Shown: positions 20,953 to 29,390, counted from the first letter of the stretch. The stretch is DNA of 40,349 bases from CAWJEL01 sp964647255 (GCA_964647255.1 CAZYGI010000035.1:1-40349); one strand, 5' to 3'. Translations and numbers: made by a program. The notes: generated by a model not told the origin, from the sequence alone.

Positions 20953-22176
20953 CTATCGCCGCGCCTCCCGCGCGATCCGGCCCCAACTGAGGCTGGCGTA
21001 CGACAGCAGCGTGTCGGCTCGGAAGAAGCGGGCGGCCAGCAGTACCAGCAGATAGGTGGCAACGAGCAGCCCGCCGACGCTCACAGCCACCTGCCAGGCC
21101 GGCACCGCGACCACGCTGAGCCGGGCCATCATCGCCGTGGGTGCGGTCAACGGAAACAGGCTGAGCGCCGTCACCAGTGTGCTGTTCGGGTCGGCCGCAA
21201 ATGCCTGGTTCAGGTAGAACGGGATGATCAGCGGCAGGATGATGAGAAAGTTGAACTGCGCACCTTCACGCGCCGTCGGGGCCAGCGCGCCGATCGCACC
21301 TAGCAGTGAAGCATAGAGTAAGTAGCCCAGCAAGAAGTAGACAATCGCCAGCAAAATGAAGCTGAGCCGGAGCGTCTGACCCAGCGCGAGGCTGGCGACA
21401 ATCAGGCCCCCGCCTGCCACAGCTAGCCCGCCACCCAGCCAGATGGCCATCTGGGCCAGCGCCACCGCGCCCAGACCGAGCACCTTACCGAGCATCAGCT
21501 CGCGCGGCCGCAGGCTCAGCAGCAAGACTTCCGCCGTGCGGTTCTCCTTCTCCTTTGCCACGCTTTGCAGCATGTAGCCGCCGCTCATCGTGATCACGAA
21601 AAACAGGATGAACATGACGGCGAACGGCAGCGCAAACCCCATCAGGCTGGTGCTTTCGGTCTTGACCTCGGGTGCCAGAGCGGTCGTCTCCACCGCAGAC
21701 ATCGGATTCAGCAGGAGCCGCGCCAGCTTATCGCTGCCCGCGAGGTTGGCGTCGAGCGCATAGCGCAGCGCGTAATCCTGGGTGTCGGCGGCGATGGGCG
21801 CCACCTGCCCCTGCACCGCAATGATCTTGCCGGTCTCCCGATAGTCGGCCGCGATGAGATAATAGCGGCTCAGCTCGCCGGCGGAAAGCGCGGTCTTTGC
21901 GGCGGCCTCGTCGGCGAAGGGCCGTAGTTGTCCCGGCGGCAGGTCCTTCGGCAGCTCCCGGATGATCCCGGAAGCATCCACATATCCCGCCGGTTGGACA
22001 CCGCCTGCGCCCGTCAACGACTGGGCCTGCTGCACCATGTCCCGTGCGAATAGAGAGGGAAACAGGCTGAACCCCATAATGATCAGCGGGAAAATCAACG
22101 TCATGAACCAGAACGACTTCTTGCCGATCGTCGTCAGGATCTCGTGTTTTGCTACTAACCAGACATTGTGCATCAT
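20953..22176 (-). CDS. ABC-2 type exporter permease 1
   Basis: 407 residues from ATG 22176 (MMHNVWLVAKHEILTTIGKK) with GGAG 4-7 nt upstream; a second ATG follows at once. A first membrane span near residues 20-40, a large extracytoplasmic region (about 45-185) and then five or more membrane spans (FAVMFILFFVITMSGGYMLQ onward) are typical of NatB/YhaP-like ABC-2 permeases. The segment KEKENRTAEVLLLSLRPREL after the second span is the usual cytoplasmic coupling wording. It is related to the neighbouring permease and probably pairs with it. Known family members export sodium or unidentified compounds; nothing here defines the substrate. Confidence 0.85.
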   Translation of the reverse strand: MMHNVWLVAKHEILTTIGKKSFWFMTLIFPLIIMGFSLFPSLFARDMVQQAQSLTGAGGVQPAGYVDASGIIRELPKDLPPGQLRPFADEAAAKTALSAGELSRYYLIAADYRETGKIIAVQGQVAPIAADTQDYALRYALDANLAGSDKLARLLLNPMSAVETTALAPEVKTESTSLMGFALPFAVMFILFFVITMSGGYMLQSVAKEKENRTAEVLLLSLRPRELMLGKVLGLGAVALAQMAIWLGGGLAVAGGGLIVASLALGQTLRLSFILLAIVYFLLGYLLYASLLGAIGALAPTAREGAQFNFLIILPLIIPFYLNQAFAADPNSTLVTALSLFPLTAPTAMMARLSVVAVPAWQVAVSVGGLLVATYLLVLLAARFFRADTLLSYASLSWGRIAREARR

Positions 22177-22203
22177 TCTGCTCCGAATCGCAGCACCCAA
22201 AAC

Positions 22204-23403
22204 TTACCGGTGTGCCCGCACGATGTCACGCACGGCGCGCAAGCTGATCGGCTGGCCGTATTGCAGCATCCCGACGCGGAACACTCGCGCCGCCAGGCCG
22301 ACAAATAACGCAGCCGTGCCCACCAGCAGGAGCCACCCGGTCGCGACCTGCCAGACCGGCACCGTGGTGACGCCCCAACGCATCGCCACCGCCATGAAGG
22401 CCGTCGTCGGGAAGAGCGTCATCAACACCATCAACGGGCTGTTTGGGTTCGTAAAAACCAGGACAAAAAAGAAGAACGGCAGCATGAACAACAGACTGAC
22501 ATAACCAGAAATCTGCTGGCCCTGCTGGTGATCGGTCACGATGCTGCCCAACGTGATCATCATGCCGGCTACCAGGGCGTAGGTCGGAACGAAATAGAGC
22601 ACGACGAGCGCCAGGAAACGCAGATCAACCTGGATTCCGCGGAAGAAAGGCACAAAGCGAGCAGCAACGACCGCGGCCGCCACAAGCGCGGCAACCCAAA
22701 TGCCGATCTGGGTGAAGGCGACCCCCATCAAGCCTATCGCCTTGCCGGCAATCAGTTGGAAGGGTGAGACCGAAGTGAACAACACCTCAACCATGCGGTT
22801 TTCCTTCTCGGTCGTCACAGCTTGCAGCAGATAGCCCGCCGACCCCATGACGATAAAGACGAAAAACATCCCAATGAACAGTGGCAGTAGAAACCCGAGC
22901 ACCTGCTTTTCGATGCCCCGCTCCTCACCTGCCACGCTCTGATAGGTGAAGTTGGGACCTGACACCAGCCGGTCCCGCACGTCAGCCGGCGCGGTTTGGC
23001 TCAACGCGGACTGCAACATGCGCGACATGCCCCCTGTCACCGACTCGTCGGGCGCCTTTTGCCAATAGAAGAGTTGGACCCGCGGCGAGGCCAGATAGTC
23101 GGCGGGCACCACATAGAACGCTTTGATCTCGCCCGCCTCCAGTGCCGAACGCGCGGCTGTCGCATCAGAATAACCTACGGCTGAAGCAGCCTGCGCCCTG
23201 GCTGTGGCAGCGACATCGCCCAACACTCCAGCCTGATCCACCACGCCGAACGGCCGGGAATCACGGCCACCGATCGCGATCAGGGTGCTGACAACCGTGA
23301 TCACGCCGATGAGGAGGGGCATGCCCAGGGTCGCTATCAGAAACGAACGCCGCTTGACCATCCGCAGGTATTCGCTCCTCGCGATAAGCAGCAGCTTACG
23401 CAT
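22204..23403 (-). CDS. ABC-2 type exporter permease 2
   Basis: 399 residues from ATG 23403 (MRKLLLIARSEYLRMVKRRS), overlapping the 3' end of the ATPase gene by 8 nt. It has the same layout as permease 1: one N-terminal span, a large outside region, then spans beginning GFLLPLFIGMFFVFIVMGSAG, with the coupling segment TEKENRMVEVLFTSVSPFQL. Together the two permeases and the ATPase form a complete heterodimeric exporter. The gene ends 27 bp before the start of permease 1, so all three are co-transcribed. Confidence 0.87.
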   Translation of the reverse strand: MRKLLLIARSEYLRMVKRRSFLIATLGMPLLIGVITVVSTLIAIGGRDSRPFGVVDQAGVLGDVAATARAQAASAVGYSDATAARSALEAGEIKAFYVVPADYLASPRVQLFYWQKAPDESVTGGMSRMLQSALSQTAPADVRDRLVSGPNFTYQSVAGEERGIEKQVLGFLLPLFIGMFFVFIVMGSAGYLLQAVTTEKENRMVEVLFTSVSPFQLIAGKAIGLMGVAFTQIGIWVAALVAAAVVAARFVPFFRGIQVDLRFLALVVLYFVPTYALVAGMMITLGSIVTDHQQGQQISGYVSLLFMLPFFFFVLVFTNPNSPLMVLMTLFPTTAFMAVAMRWGVTTVPVWQVATGWLLLVGTAALFVGLAARVFRVGMLQYGQPISLRAVRDIVRAHR

Positions 23404-24334
23404 GGCTCGCCTCCCCTGCCGCGGCGTCGCTCGCCTCCTGGCCCTGCACCACTGCGATGAAGATGTCATCCAGCGACGGCTCAGCCAGCTCGAAGCGCTC
23501 GATCCTGGCGCCTTCGCGCAGCGCCAGCGCGCGGAACACCGTCTGCGGCTCGGCGCCTGGGGCCAGCGAGAGGCGCCAATGACTGTTCTCGCGCCGCGCG
23601 TCCAACACACCGGGCAGGCCGGAGAAGTCCCCCTGGCCTTCCACCAGGATCGCGTTGGTGGCGAAGTCGCGCTTGATCTGCTCCACCTCGCCGTACAGCA
23701 CGGTGCGGCCTTTGTCAATCAGCACGATGCGGTTGCACATCGCCTCCACCTGGTACATCAAGTGGGTGGACATCACGATCGCCTTGCCTCGGGCGCGCTG
23801 CTCCTCCAGGATCTCGAGCGCCAGCCGCGTGTTGACCGGGTCCAGGTTGGCGAACGGCTCATCCACCACGATCAGGTCGGGCTCATGGATCAGCGTGGCG
23901 ATGAGCTGCGCCTTCTGCTGCATCCCGCGGCTCAGATCCTGGATCTTCTTCTGGCGATGGTCGTAGAGGTCAAGCCGCTTCAGCCACTCGGTGAGCCGCG
24001 CCCGCGCCGCCGATTCCTCCATGCCCTTCAGGGTAGCCAGGTAAACCAGCGTCGGCTCCAGCTTAAGATCGCGGTAGAGGCCCCGCTCCTCCGGCATGTA
24101 ACCGATCCGATTCTTGGCGGCTTCATCGAGCTGCTTGCCGAAAAGCCGCACCTCGCCGCGGTCGGGCCGAAAGATATCGAGCATCATGCGAATCGTGGTT
24201 GTCTTGCCCGCGCCGTTCGGGCCGAGCAGGCCGAATACTTCGCCGGGGAAGACCTCAAAGGAAACGTCCGCGACGGCTTCGACCGCGCCGAACCGCTTGC
24301 AGAGGCCGGTCAACTGAACGATAGGGGTGGACAT
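23396..24334 (-). CDS. ABC exporter ATP-binding protein (NatA-like)
   Basis: 312 residues from ATG 24334 (MSTPIVQLTGLCKRFGAVEA) with AGGAGA 8 nt upstream. Walker A is LLGPNGAGKTTTIRMML, the Q-loop region YMPEERGLY, the signature DLSRGMQQKAQL (LSRGM instead of LSGGQ, common in this subfamily) and Walker B LIVVDEPFANLDPVN, followed by the H-loop MSTHLM. The C-terminal extension resembles the DUF4162-type tail of NatA-like ATPases. It powers the two ABC-2 permeases encoded just downstream. A small membrane protein is encoded 34 bp upstream on the same strand. Confidence 0.93.
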   Translation of the reverse strand: MSTPIVQLTGLCKRFGAVEAVADVSFEVFPGEVFGLLGPNGAGKTTTIRMMLDIFRPDRGEVRLFGKQLDEAAKNRIGYMPEERGLYRDLKLEPTLVYLATLKGMEESAARARLTEWLKRLDLYDHRQKKIQDLSRGMQQKAQLIATLIHEPDLIVVDEPFANLDPVNTRLALEILEEQRARGKAIVMSTHLMYQVEAMCNRIVLIDKGRTVLYGEVEQIKRDFATNAILVEGQGDFSGLPGVLDARRENSHWRLSLAPGAEPQTVFRALALREGARIERFELAEPSLDDIFIAVVQGQEASDAAAGEASHA

Positions 24335-24368
24335 ATGCCAGATTCTCCTATAGGGGCCGGGATAGCGC

Positions 24369-24569
24369 TCAGAACAAGCGTCCCCAGTCCGTGCCAAGAC
24401 ACGTCGAAAGGAATAGGGCGATGAAGATGAAGACCAGAATCAGCCCGCAGCCGCAGCCGGTGCAGGAAAGGCCCCGGCCGAAGCCGAATCGCCGTTGCCA
24501 CCAGTCGAACAGCTTGTTCAACAAGAACAGCTCAAGCAGGCCGGTAAGGCATCCCTGACGACGTTCCAT
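24369..24569 (-). CDS. small Cys-rich membrane protein
   Basis: 66 residues from ATG 24569 (MERRQGCLTGLLELFLLNKL) with a strong AAGGAGAT site 5 nt upstream. It has a Trp/Arg-rich middle (FDWWQRRFGFGRG), a Cys-rich turn (CTGCGCG) and then one membrane span (LILVFIFIALFLSTCLG). I do not recognise the family. It ends 34 bp before the ABC ATPase, so it may be a small partner of the exporter or simply co-transcribed. The good ribosome site, the membrane segment and its operon-like position support a real gene. Confidence 0.6.
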   Translation of the reverse strand: MERRQGCLTGLLELFLLNKLFDWWQRRFGFGRGLSCTGCGCGLILVFIFIALFLSTCLGTDWGRLF

Positions 24570-24783
24570 CTTGATCTCCTTCATGCTCTACGCAAAGAAT
24601 CCGTCCAGGTTCAGAGCAGATATGCCCTATCCTACGCCGCAACACCAAAGCTGCCGAACACCAGCCCGACATTTGCCCGCAGGTTCGCTGACGAGGTCGC
24701 TGACAATTGAGTATACGGGCACACCGTGACGGGGTTGCACGCCGGAACCCGCTTGCGAACCAGCTTCTCGCCGCGGGAAGGGA

Positions 24784-25821
24784 TCAGGCCAAGATCCCGC
24801 GCAGGATCGCCAGGGTTTGGCGCACATCGTCGGCTGTGACGTGATAGTTGAGCACCGCACGCGCCCGGCGGGGATCCAGGGGCAACATCCTGACGCCGGC
24901 CGCCTCCAGCCGGGCGGTCAGCCCCGCGGCGTCCATGTCGGGCCGCGTGATCCTGAAATAGATGATGTTGGTGCGCACGGGGACCTCGTCCACTGCAATC
25001 CCCGGCAGTTCAGCCAGGCCGGCAGCCAGCACGCGGGCGTTGGCATGATCCTCGGCCAGGCGATCCACCATCTGCTCCAGCGCGACGATGCCGGCCGCGG
25101 CGATCACGCCCGCCTGGCGCATCCCGCCGCCGACCACCTTGCGCGCCCGCCGCGCCTCGGCGATGAACGCCCGGTCGCCGCATACAACGGAGCCCACCGG
25201 CGCGGCCAGCCCCTTGCTCAGGCAGAAGGTCAGCGTGTCAACGTCGGCGGTGAGCGCCTTGACATCCACGCCCAGCGCCACGGCTGCGTTGAACAGCCGC
25301 GCGCCGTCCAGGTGGACGCGCAGGCCGTGCTCGCGCGCCAGCTTGCCCAACGCCTGCATATACGACACGGTCAGCGGCGTGCCGCTGCAGCGATTGTGTG
25401 TGTTCTCGACGGTGATCAGCCGCGTGCGCGGGTAGTGCAGGTTGCTGTGGTCACGGATGGCCCCGACGATTTCGTCCAGATCGAGCGTGCCGTCGGGCCG
25501 ATTGCGCAGCGGCCGCGGATGGATGCCGCCGAGCGCGGCCATGCCGCCTTGCTCGTAGTAAAACGTGTGCGCCTGGTCGCCGACGATTACTTCGTCCCCA
25601 CGGCCGCACTGGGCCAGCAGGCTGACCAGGTTGCCCATGGTGCCGGAGGCGACGAAGAGGCCGGCCTCCTTGCCCACCCGATCGGCCGCCATTGCCTCGA
25701 GCCGATTCACCGTGGGATCGTCGCCGAAGACGTCATCGCCCACTTCGGCCGCGGCCATCGCCGCGCGCATCGCCGCGGTGGGACGCGTGATCGTGTCGCT
25801 GCGAAGATCAATACTGTGCAT
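24784..25821 (-). CDS. ltaE: low-specificity L-threonine aldolase
   Basis: 345 residues from ATG 25821 (MHSIDLRSDTITRPTAAMRA) with GAAAGG 6 nt upstream. It is a PLP-dependent fold-type I enzyme that cleaves threonine or allo-threonine to glycine and acetaldehyde. The N-terminal DLRSDT motif, ASGTMGNLVSLLAQC, VENTHNRCSGTPL, VHLDGARLFNAAVALGV and LSKGLAAPVGSVVCGD with the PLP lysine are all present. Length is standard. Glycine made here could feed the SHMT-GcvT fusion encoded further on. A 36-bp palindrome separates it from the preceding gene on the same strand. Confidence 0.93.
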   Translation of the reverse strand: MHSIDLRSDTITRPTAAMRAAMAAAEVGDDVFGDDPTVNRLEAMAADRVGKEAGLFVASGTMGNLVSLLAQCGRGDEVIVGDQAHTFYYEQGGMAALGGIHPRPLRNRPDGTLDLDEIVGAIRDHSNLHYPRTRLITVENTHNRCSGTPLTVSYMQALGKLAREHGLRVHLDGARLFNAAVALGVDVKALTADVDTLTFCLSKGLAAPVGSVVCGDRAFIAEARRARKVVGGGMRQAGVIAAAGIVALEQMVDRLAEDHANARVLAAGLAELPGIAVDEVPVRTNIIYFRITRPDMDAAGLTARLEAAGVRMLPLDPRRARAVLNYHVTADDVRQTLAILRGILA

Positions 25822-25840
25822 GAGAGACCTTTCCAAACAA

Positions 25841-25876
25841 ATAGGGGTCGGGCGGCATATGCCGCCCGACCCCTAT
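25841..25876. repeat. 36-bp perfect palindrome
   Basis: ATAGGGGTCGGGCGGCAT (25841-25858) is followed directly by its exact complement ATGCCGCCCGACCCCTAT (25859-25876), with no spacer. It lies 12 bp after the stop of the nitrilase-like gene and 19 bp before the threonine aldolase start. It may act as a terminator or processing hairpin; no strong T run follows on the minus strand (TTGTTTGG). Confidence 0.85.
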
Positions 25877-25888
25877 CATACATCCACT

Positions 25889-26704
25889 TTAGTATTTTCG
25901 CACCACCGCCCGGTACGCCGCGGGCTGGCGGCACTGGAGGATCTGCGACTCCTCGCGCACCTTGCGGATGTCGTCCAGATCCACGGTCGCCACGGCGTAG
26001 CCCTCGATCGCCTCGTCGAGCGCAGTGCACACCTGGCCACGCGGCCCCACCAACATGGACTCGCCGCCAAAACTGTAGGTCGGCTCGCTGCCCACGCGAT
26101 TCGCCGCGGCGAGGAAGATCGCGTTCTCGCACGCCCGCGCGATGGTATAGGCCCGCCATTCTTCCATGTGATCGGCCTCCCACGCCGCACACGCCACGAG
26201 GAGATCGGCGCCGTCCAACGTCAGGCTGCGCGCGACCTCGGGGAACGCCAGATCCCAGCCGATCATCACACCCAACATGCCGAACTCCGTCTCGAAGAGC
26301 GGCATCCGGTAGCCGGGCCGGAAGGCCAGCCGCTCCTCGCCCCGCAGGTGCAGCTTGCGATAGTCGCCCAGCAGCTCGCCGTCCGGGCCGATGACCACCG
26401 CGGCATTGTAAAGGATGCTCTCGACCTTTTCCTTCGCCGGCAGGCCGAAGGCCAGGTAAACGCTGAACTCGGCGGCCTTGCCCGCCAGGTAGGAGACCAC
26501 GTGACCGGGAACCCGTTCGGCCAGCCGGGTGAAGTTCAGCCCGCACTCATACCCCGACACGGCCAGCTCGGGAAAGACGATCAGGTTGGTCGGCTGCTCG
26601 CTGCAAATGCGCTGGATGGCGGCTCCCATCCGGCGCAGGTTTTCCTCGTTGTCGTTCAACACCGGCGCAGTCTGCGCCAGCGCAATGGTGATCTCGCGTG
26701 CCAT
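25889..26704 (-). CDS. nitrilase-superfamily protein lacking the catalytic Cys
   Basis: 271 residues from ATG 26704 (MAREITIALAQTAPVLNDNE) with GAGGAG 7 nt upstream. The carbon-nitrogen hydrolase fold is plain. The catalytic Glu is E46 in FPELAVSGY and the Lys is K117 in DYRKLHLRGEE. At the place of the nucleophile the protein reads GVMIGWDLAFPE: residue 149 is Gly (codon GGC at 26260-26258) where the family has Cys. Without Cys the usual thioester chemistry on amides or nitriles is impossible. Either this is a pseudo-enzyme, or a single T-to-G change (mutation or sequence error) disabled it. All other motifs, including NRVGSEPTYSFGGESMLVGP, are well kept. Confidence 0.85.
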   Translation of the reverse strand: MAREITIALAQTAPVLNDNEENLRRMGAAIQRICSEQPTNLIVFPELAVSGYECGLNFTRLAERVPGHVVSYLAGKAAEFSVYLAFGLPAKEKVESILYNAAVVIGPDGELLGDYRKLHLRGEERLAFRPGYRMPLFETEFGMLGVMIGWDLAFPEVARSLTLDGADLLVACAAWEADHMEEWRAYTIARACENAIFLAAANRVGSEPTYSFGGESMLVGPRGQVCTALDEAIEGYAVATVDLDDIRKVREESQILQCRQPAAYRAVVRKY

Positions 26705-26770
26705 GAGTTCGCTCCTCTCGCTTGCTCCGCTCAGTTCATCATAGCTCAAATGTTCGATTCCGGCAAATTG

Positions 26771-26951
26771 ACGTGAAGCGTGAGGCGTGAAGGCGTAGAG
26801 AGTGGAGCGTGAAGCGAAAGGCCGCTCGCTCCCCGCTCCCCGCCCCTCGCTCCCCGCTCTACGCTCTACGCTCTACGCTCTATGCTCTCCGCTCCCCGCC
26901 CCTCGCTCCCCGCTCTACGCTCCCCGCTCTACGCTCCCCGCTCCCCGCGCC
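26771..26951. repeat. CTCCCCGCTCTACG-type repeat block
   Basis: About 180 bp of imperfect units such as CGCTCCCCGCTCTACG and CGCTCTACGCTC, preceded by an inverted-sense stretch (GAAGCGTGAGGCGTGAAGG). It fills the space between the nitrilase-like gene and the alkyltransferase-like gene and supplies the last codons and stop (TAG at 26931-26929) of the latter. Short related segments occur in frame at the lysX 3' end and inside homoisocitrate dehydrogenase. Confidence 0.85.
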
Positions 26952-27294
26952 ACAGCGCCTCCACCTGCTGCCACGTCAGCCCTTCCCAGCCGAAGCGCCC
27001 GAAATCCACGTAGCCGCGGGCATCGAATTCAACGCCTTCTTCTTCGAGCAGAGCGCGCTGCAAATCGGCGCCCAGGTCAGCCCGCGAGATGCTGATGCGG
27101 CCGGCGCTGTTGATCACGCGCTGCCACGGGACCGCGTCGGCCTCGCGGCCACGCAGCGCGTTCAACGCCCAACCAACCGTGCGCGCAGCCTGCGGATGGC
27201 CCAGGATCGCCGCAATCTGTCCGTAGCTCGCCACTTTGCCGGTCGGAATCTGCCGGACGACCAGCCAGACGCGTTCAAAGAAATTCGGTTCCAT
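26929..27294 (-). CDS. alkyltransferase-like protein (ATL, MGMT-related)
   Basis: 121 residues from ATG 27294 (MEPNFFERVWLVVRQIPTGK). It has the MGMT C-terminal fold: GKVASYGQIAAILGHPQAAR is the helix-turn-helix with the Arg-finger region, and VGWALNALRGRE leads to the active-site segment. Where methyltransferases have PCHRV it reads PWQRVI, so the alkyl-accepting Cys is Trp, the mark of ATL proteins. These bind O6-alkylguanine without repairing it and pass the lesion to nucleotide excision repair. The last residues (RGERGA) come from repeat DNA. The nearby XPB-like helicase is a different transcription unit, so a link is only speculation. Confidence 0.88.
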   Translation of the reverse strand: MEPNFFERVWLVVRQIPTGKVASYGQIAAILGHPQAARTVGWALNALRGREADAVPWQRVINSAGRISISRADLGADLQRALLEEEGVEFDARGYVDFGRFGWEGLTWQQVEALWRGERGA

Positions 27295-27409
27295 GCCTCG
27301 CCCCGTCGTTGAGAATCTGCCGCCGCGGCCGTATTCTACCGCCGCTTGCGCCAGCGGGACAATTCCCGCAAGGTGAGCTGCCTCGCTTTTCCATCGCGGC
27401 ATTGGACGG

Positions 27410-27415
27410 TATAAT
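27410..27415 (+). promoter_or_regulatory. -10 box of the lipoprotein gene
   Basis: A perfect TATAAT (27410-27415) lies 52 bp before ATG 27468. At 17-bp spacing the -35 position reads TTTTCC (27387-27392), a weak match. Confidence 0.5.
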
Positions 27416-27467
27416 AAAGTCCAGAAATCGCAGCCCGGACAAGCTCAATGCGAAAGGAGATCCACCA

Positions 27468-28577
27468 ATGAGCAGACGAATCTGGTCGGCCATCGCCTCG
27501 GCAATGATCCTGGCCCTGACGCTGACGGCCTGCGGGGGAAAAGCCGCTGCCCCGGCCACAGAACCGACGGTCGCGCCGGGCAAGCAGGCCCAGGCTGCCC
27601 CCACGGCCGCCGCGAAACCGGCCGCTGCGCCCACCGCAACCGAAGCGCCTAAACCGACGGAGACCTCGGCCCCCGAGGAAGCCGACCTCGCCCTGCAATC
27701 CCGCGACACCGGCCTGGATCGGCTCACCAGCTATCGCGCGACCTGGCACGCCGAGTGGAAATCCACAAAAGAAGGCCAGACTGAAACGGGCATGTGGGAC
27801 TGGAACGAGGAGTACACCACCCAGCCCATCAAGGCCCGGCACCTCATCTGGCGCGCCACCGATTCGAATGACCCGACCAAGATCAACACCTTTGAGACCT
27901 GGCAGGTCGGCGACACCATGTACATGAAGACATCCGATGACAAGCAGTGCATCGCCATCTCCAGCGAGGAGACGGCAAAGAACCTGGAACAGGGTCTCTT
28001 CTCGCCAAATTCGCTCGGCGCCATCCAGAACGGCAAATACCTGGGCAAGGAGACGGTGAACGGGATCCCGACCAAGCATTACAAGTATGATGCTCAGGGC
28101 TTCATCACCACCGGCGGCGAAGCCACCGGCGAATCCTGGGTGGCGGTGGATGGCGGATACATCGTCAAGGACGCCGTGACCTGGAAAGGCGGCGCCGGCT
28201 TCCTGGGCCTGGGCAGCGGCGACAACGGCGAGGGCTCGTGGGTCTGGCAGATCACCGACGCCAACAAGTCCTTCGAAATCACCCCGCCGGCGGAGTGCAC
28301 GGCCCAGGCCTCCGGCATGGACCTGCCGGTGATGCCCGACGCGACGGAGAAGACCCGTTTCGGCGGCATGTTGAGCTATAAGACCGCCAGCAAACCCGCC
28401 GATGTGGCGGCATTCTACGGGGCAGAACTGCCGAAGGCCGGCTGGGCCGCAGAAGGCGAGCCGACGGAAGCCGGCGACGTGACGATGATCAACTACAAGA
28501 AGGATGCCCAAACGCTCAGTCTGATGATCACGGCCAGCGAAGGCGTTACCCAGGTCATCTTGAACCTCGGCGAATGA
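27468..28577 (+). CDS. lipoprotein with LppX/LolA-like beta-rich domain
   Basis: 369 residues from ATG 27468 with AAAGGAGAT upstream. A signal peptide (MSRRIWSAIASAMILALTL) ends in the lipobox LTAC, so it is lipid-anchored at the cell surface. A Pro/Ala/Thr-rich linker (about residues 25-75) precedes a beta-rich region (about 80-280; LDRLTSYRATWHAEWKST and VGDTMYMKTSDD) that resembles LppX/LprG-like lipid-binding or sensor-associated domains. The C-terminal part (about 290-369; KTASKPADVAAFYGAELPKA and WAAEGEPTEAGD) resembles a small domain found in other Chloroflexota lipoproteins. The function is unknown. The next gene starts 18 bp downstream. Confidence 0.75.
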   Translation: MSRRIWSAIASAMILALTLTACGGKAAAPATEPTVAPGKQAQAAPTAAAKPAAAPTATEAPKPTETSAPEEADLALQSRDTGLDRLTSYRATWHAEWKSTKEGQTETGMWDWNEEYTTQPIKARHLIWRATDSNDPTKINTFETWQVGDTMYMKTSDDKQCIAISSEETAKNLEQGLFSPNSLGAIQNGKYLGKETVNGIPTKHYKYDAQGFITTGGEATGESWVAVDGGYIVKDAVTWKGGAGFLGLGSGDNGEGSWVWQITDANKSFEITPPAECTAQASGMDLPVMPDATEKTRFGGMLSYKTASKPADVAAFYGAELPKAGWAAEGEPTEAGDVTMINYKKDAQTLSLMITASEGVTQVILNLGE

Positions 28578-28595
28578 CGATTCGGAGCACGCTCG

Positions 28596-29243
28596 ATGCC
28601 CAACGCTGATCTCGATACCCGACTCACCGCCGAAGACCGCACGGTGCTGGACAGCCTGACGACTCCGCGCAAGATCCAGGACTTCCTGGATGCCATCGCG
28701 TACGAACCAGCGTACTTCAACCGCTCGCCGCTCCGCGTGCTGCGGGAGCGCCGCGGGCATTGCCTGGACGGCGCGCTCTTTGCCGCGTATGCGCTGAGCC
28801 GCCTGGGCGAGCCGGCCCAGGTGGTGGACCTGCTCCAGGAGCCCGGCCTGGATGACGATCATGTACTGGCGATCTTCCGGCGGAACGGCCGCTACGGCTG
28901 CCTGGCAAAGTCGAACTTCACCGGGCTGCGCTACCGGGAGCCGGTCTACGCGTCATTGCGCGAGCTGGCGATGTCGTACTTTGAAGATTTCTTCAACCTC
29001 AACGGCGTGCGAACCCTGCGCGGCTACACCGCGCCGATCGCTCTGCGCCGCTTCGACCGTCTGAACTGGCTGTGGGAGGATGCCGGCTGCGACGCGATCG
29101 AACGGTCGTTCAAGACCGCGCGGCGCTACCCGCTCATCACCCCACGCATGGCCGCCGAGCTTGGCCCGCTTGACGCGCGTTCGCTGGCGGCCGGCATATT
29201 GGGCTCCGACCCGGATGGGCTCTATCACCCGCCCGCGAGCTAA
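28596..29243 (+). CDS. transglutaminase-like papain-fold protein
   Basis: 215 residues from ATG 28596 with GGAG 8 nt upstream. The segment RERRGHCLDGALFAAYALSR has the Cys-helix pattern of transglutaminase-like proteins (C53 approximately), followed by VVDLLQEPGLDDDHVLAIF with a conserved His and GCLAKSNFTGLRYRE. The C-terminal half is helical. There is no signal peptide, so it is cytoplasmic. The substrate and partner are unknown; it is probably co-transcribed with the lipoprotein gene upstream. Family assignment rests on motif order only. Confidence 0.6.
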   Translation: MPNADLDTRLTAEDRTVLDSLTTPRKIQDFLDAIAYEPAYFNRSPLRVLRERRGHCLDGALFAAYALSRLGEPAQVVDLLQEPGLDDDHVLAIFRRNGRYGCLAKSNFTGLRYREPVYASLRELAMSYFEDFFNLNGVRTLRGYTAPIALRRFDRLNWLWEDAGCDAIERSFKTARRYPLITPRMAAELGPLDARSLAAGILGSDPDGLYHPPAS

Positions 29244-29296
29244 CGCCGGCGCGAGCGGGCGGGTTGCACAGCGAGCGTAAACCCGCCCGCTCGAAC

Positions 29297-29325
29297 TTGC
29301 CTGACGCCGCGGTTTCAGGTACAAT
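29297..29325 (+). promoter_or_regulatory. sigma70-type promoter of the glyA-gcvT fusion
   Basis: TTGCCT (29297-29302), a 17-bp spacer and TACAAT (29320-29325). The expected start is about 29332, inside the operator at 29330-29347. Confidence 0.7.
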
Positions 29326-29329
29326 CAAG

Positions 29330-29347
29330 TTGTCAGACATCTGACAA
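29330..29347. promoter_or_regulatory. GntR-like operator at the glyA-gcvT transcription start
   Basis: TTGTCAGA, CA, TCTGACAA form a perfect 8-bp inverted repeat with a 2-bp centre. FadR/FCD-type GntR regulators bind sites of the form TNGTNNNACNA, and this fits (TTGTCAGACAT and its mirror). It covers the predicted transcription start, a position expected to repress. The regulator is not encoded in the window. Confidence 0.6.
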
Positions 29348-29390
29348 GCCATGAGCACCGTTCACCGCCCGAACGCAAAGGAGTGCGATC

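Noticed and set aside
26802..27312. Plus-strand ORFs across 26800-27300
   Set aside because: They read the CTC-rich repeat and the antisense of the alkyltransferase-like gene; no conserved protein sequence is seen.
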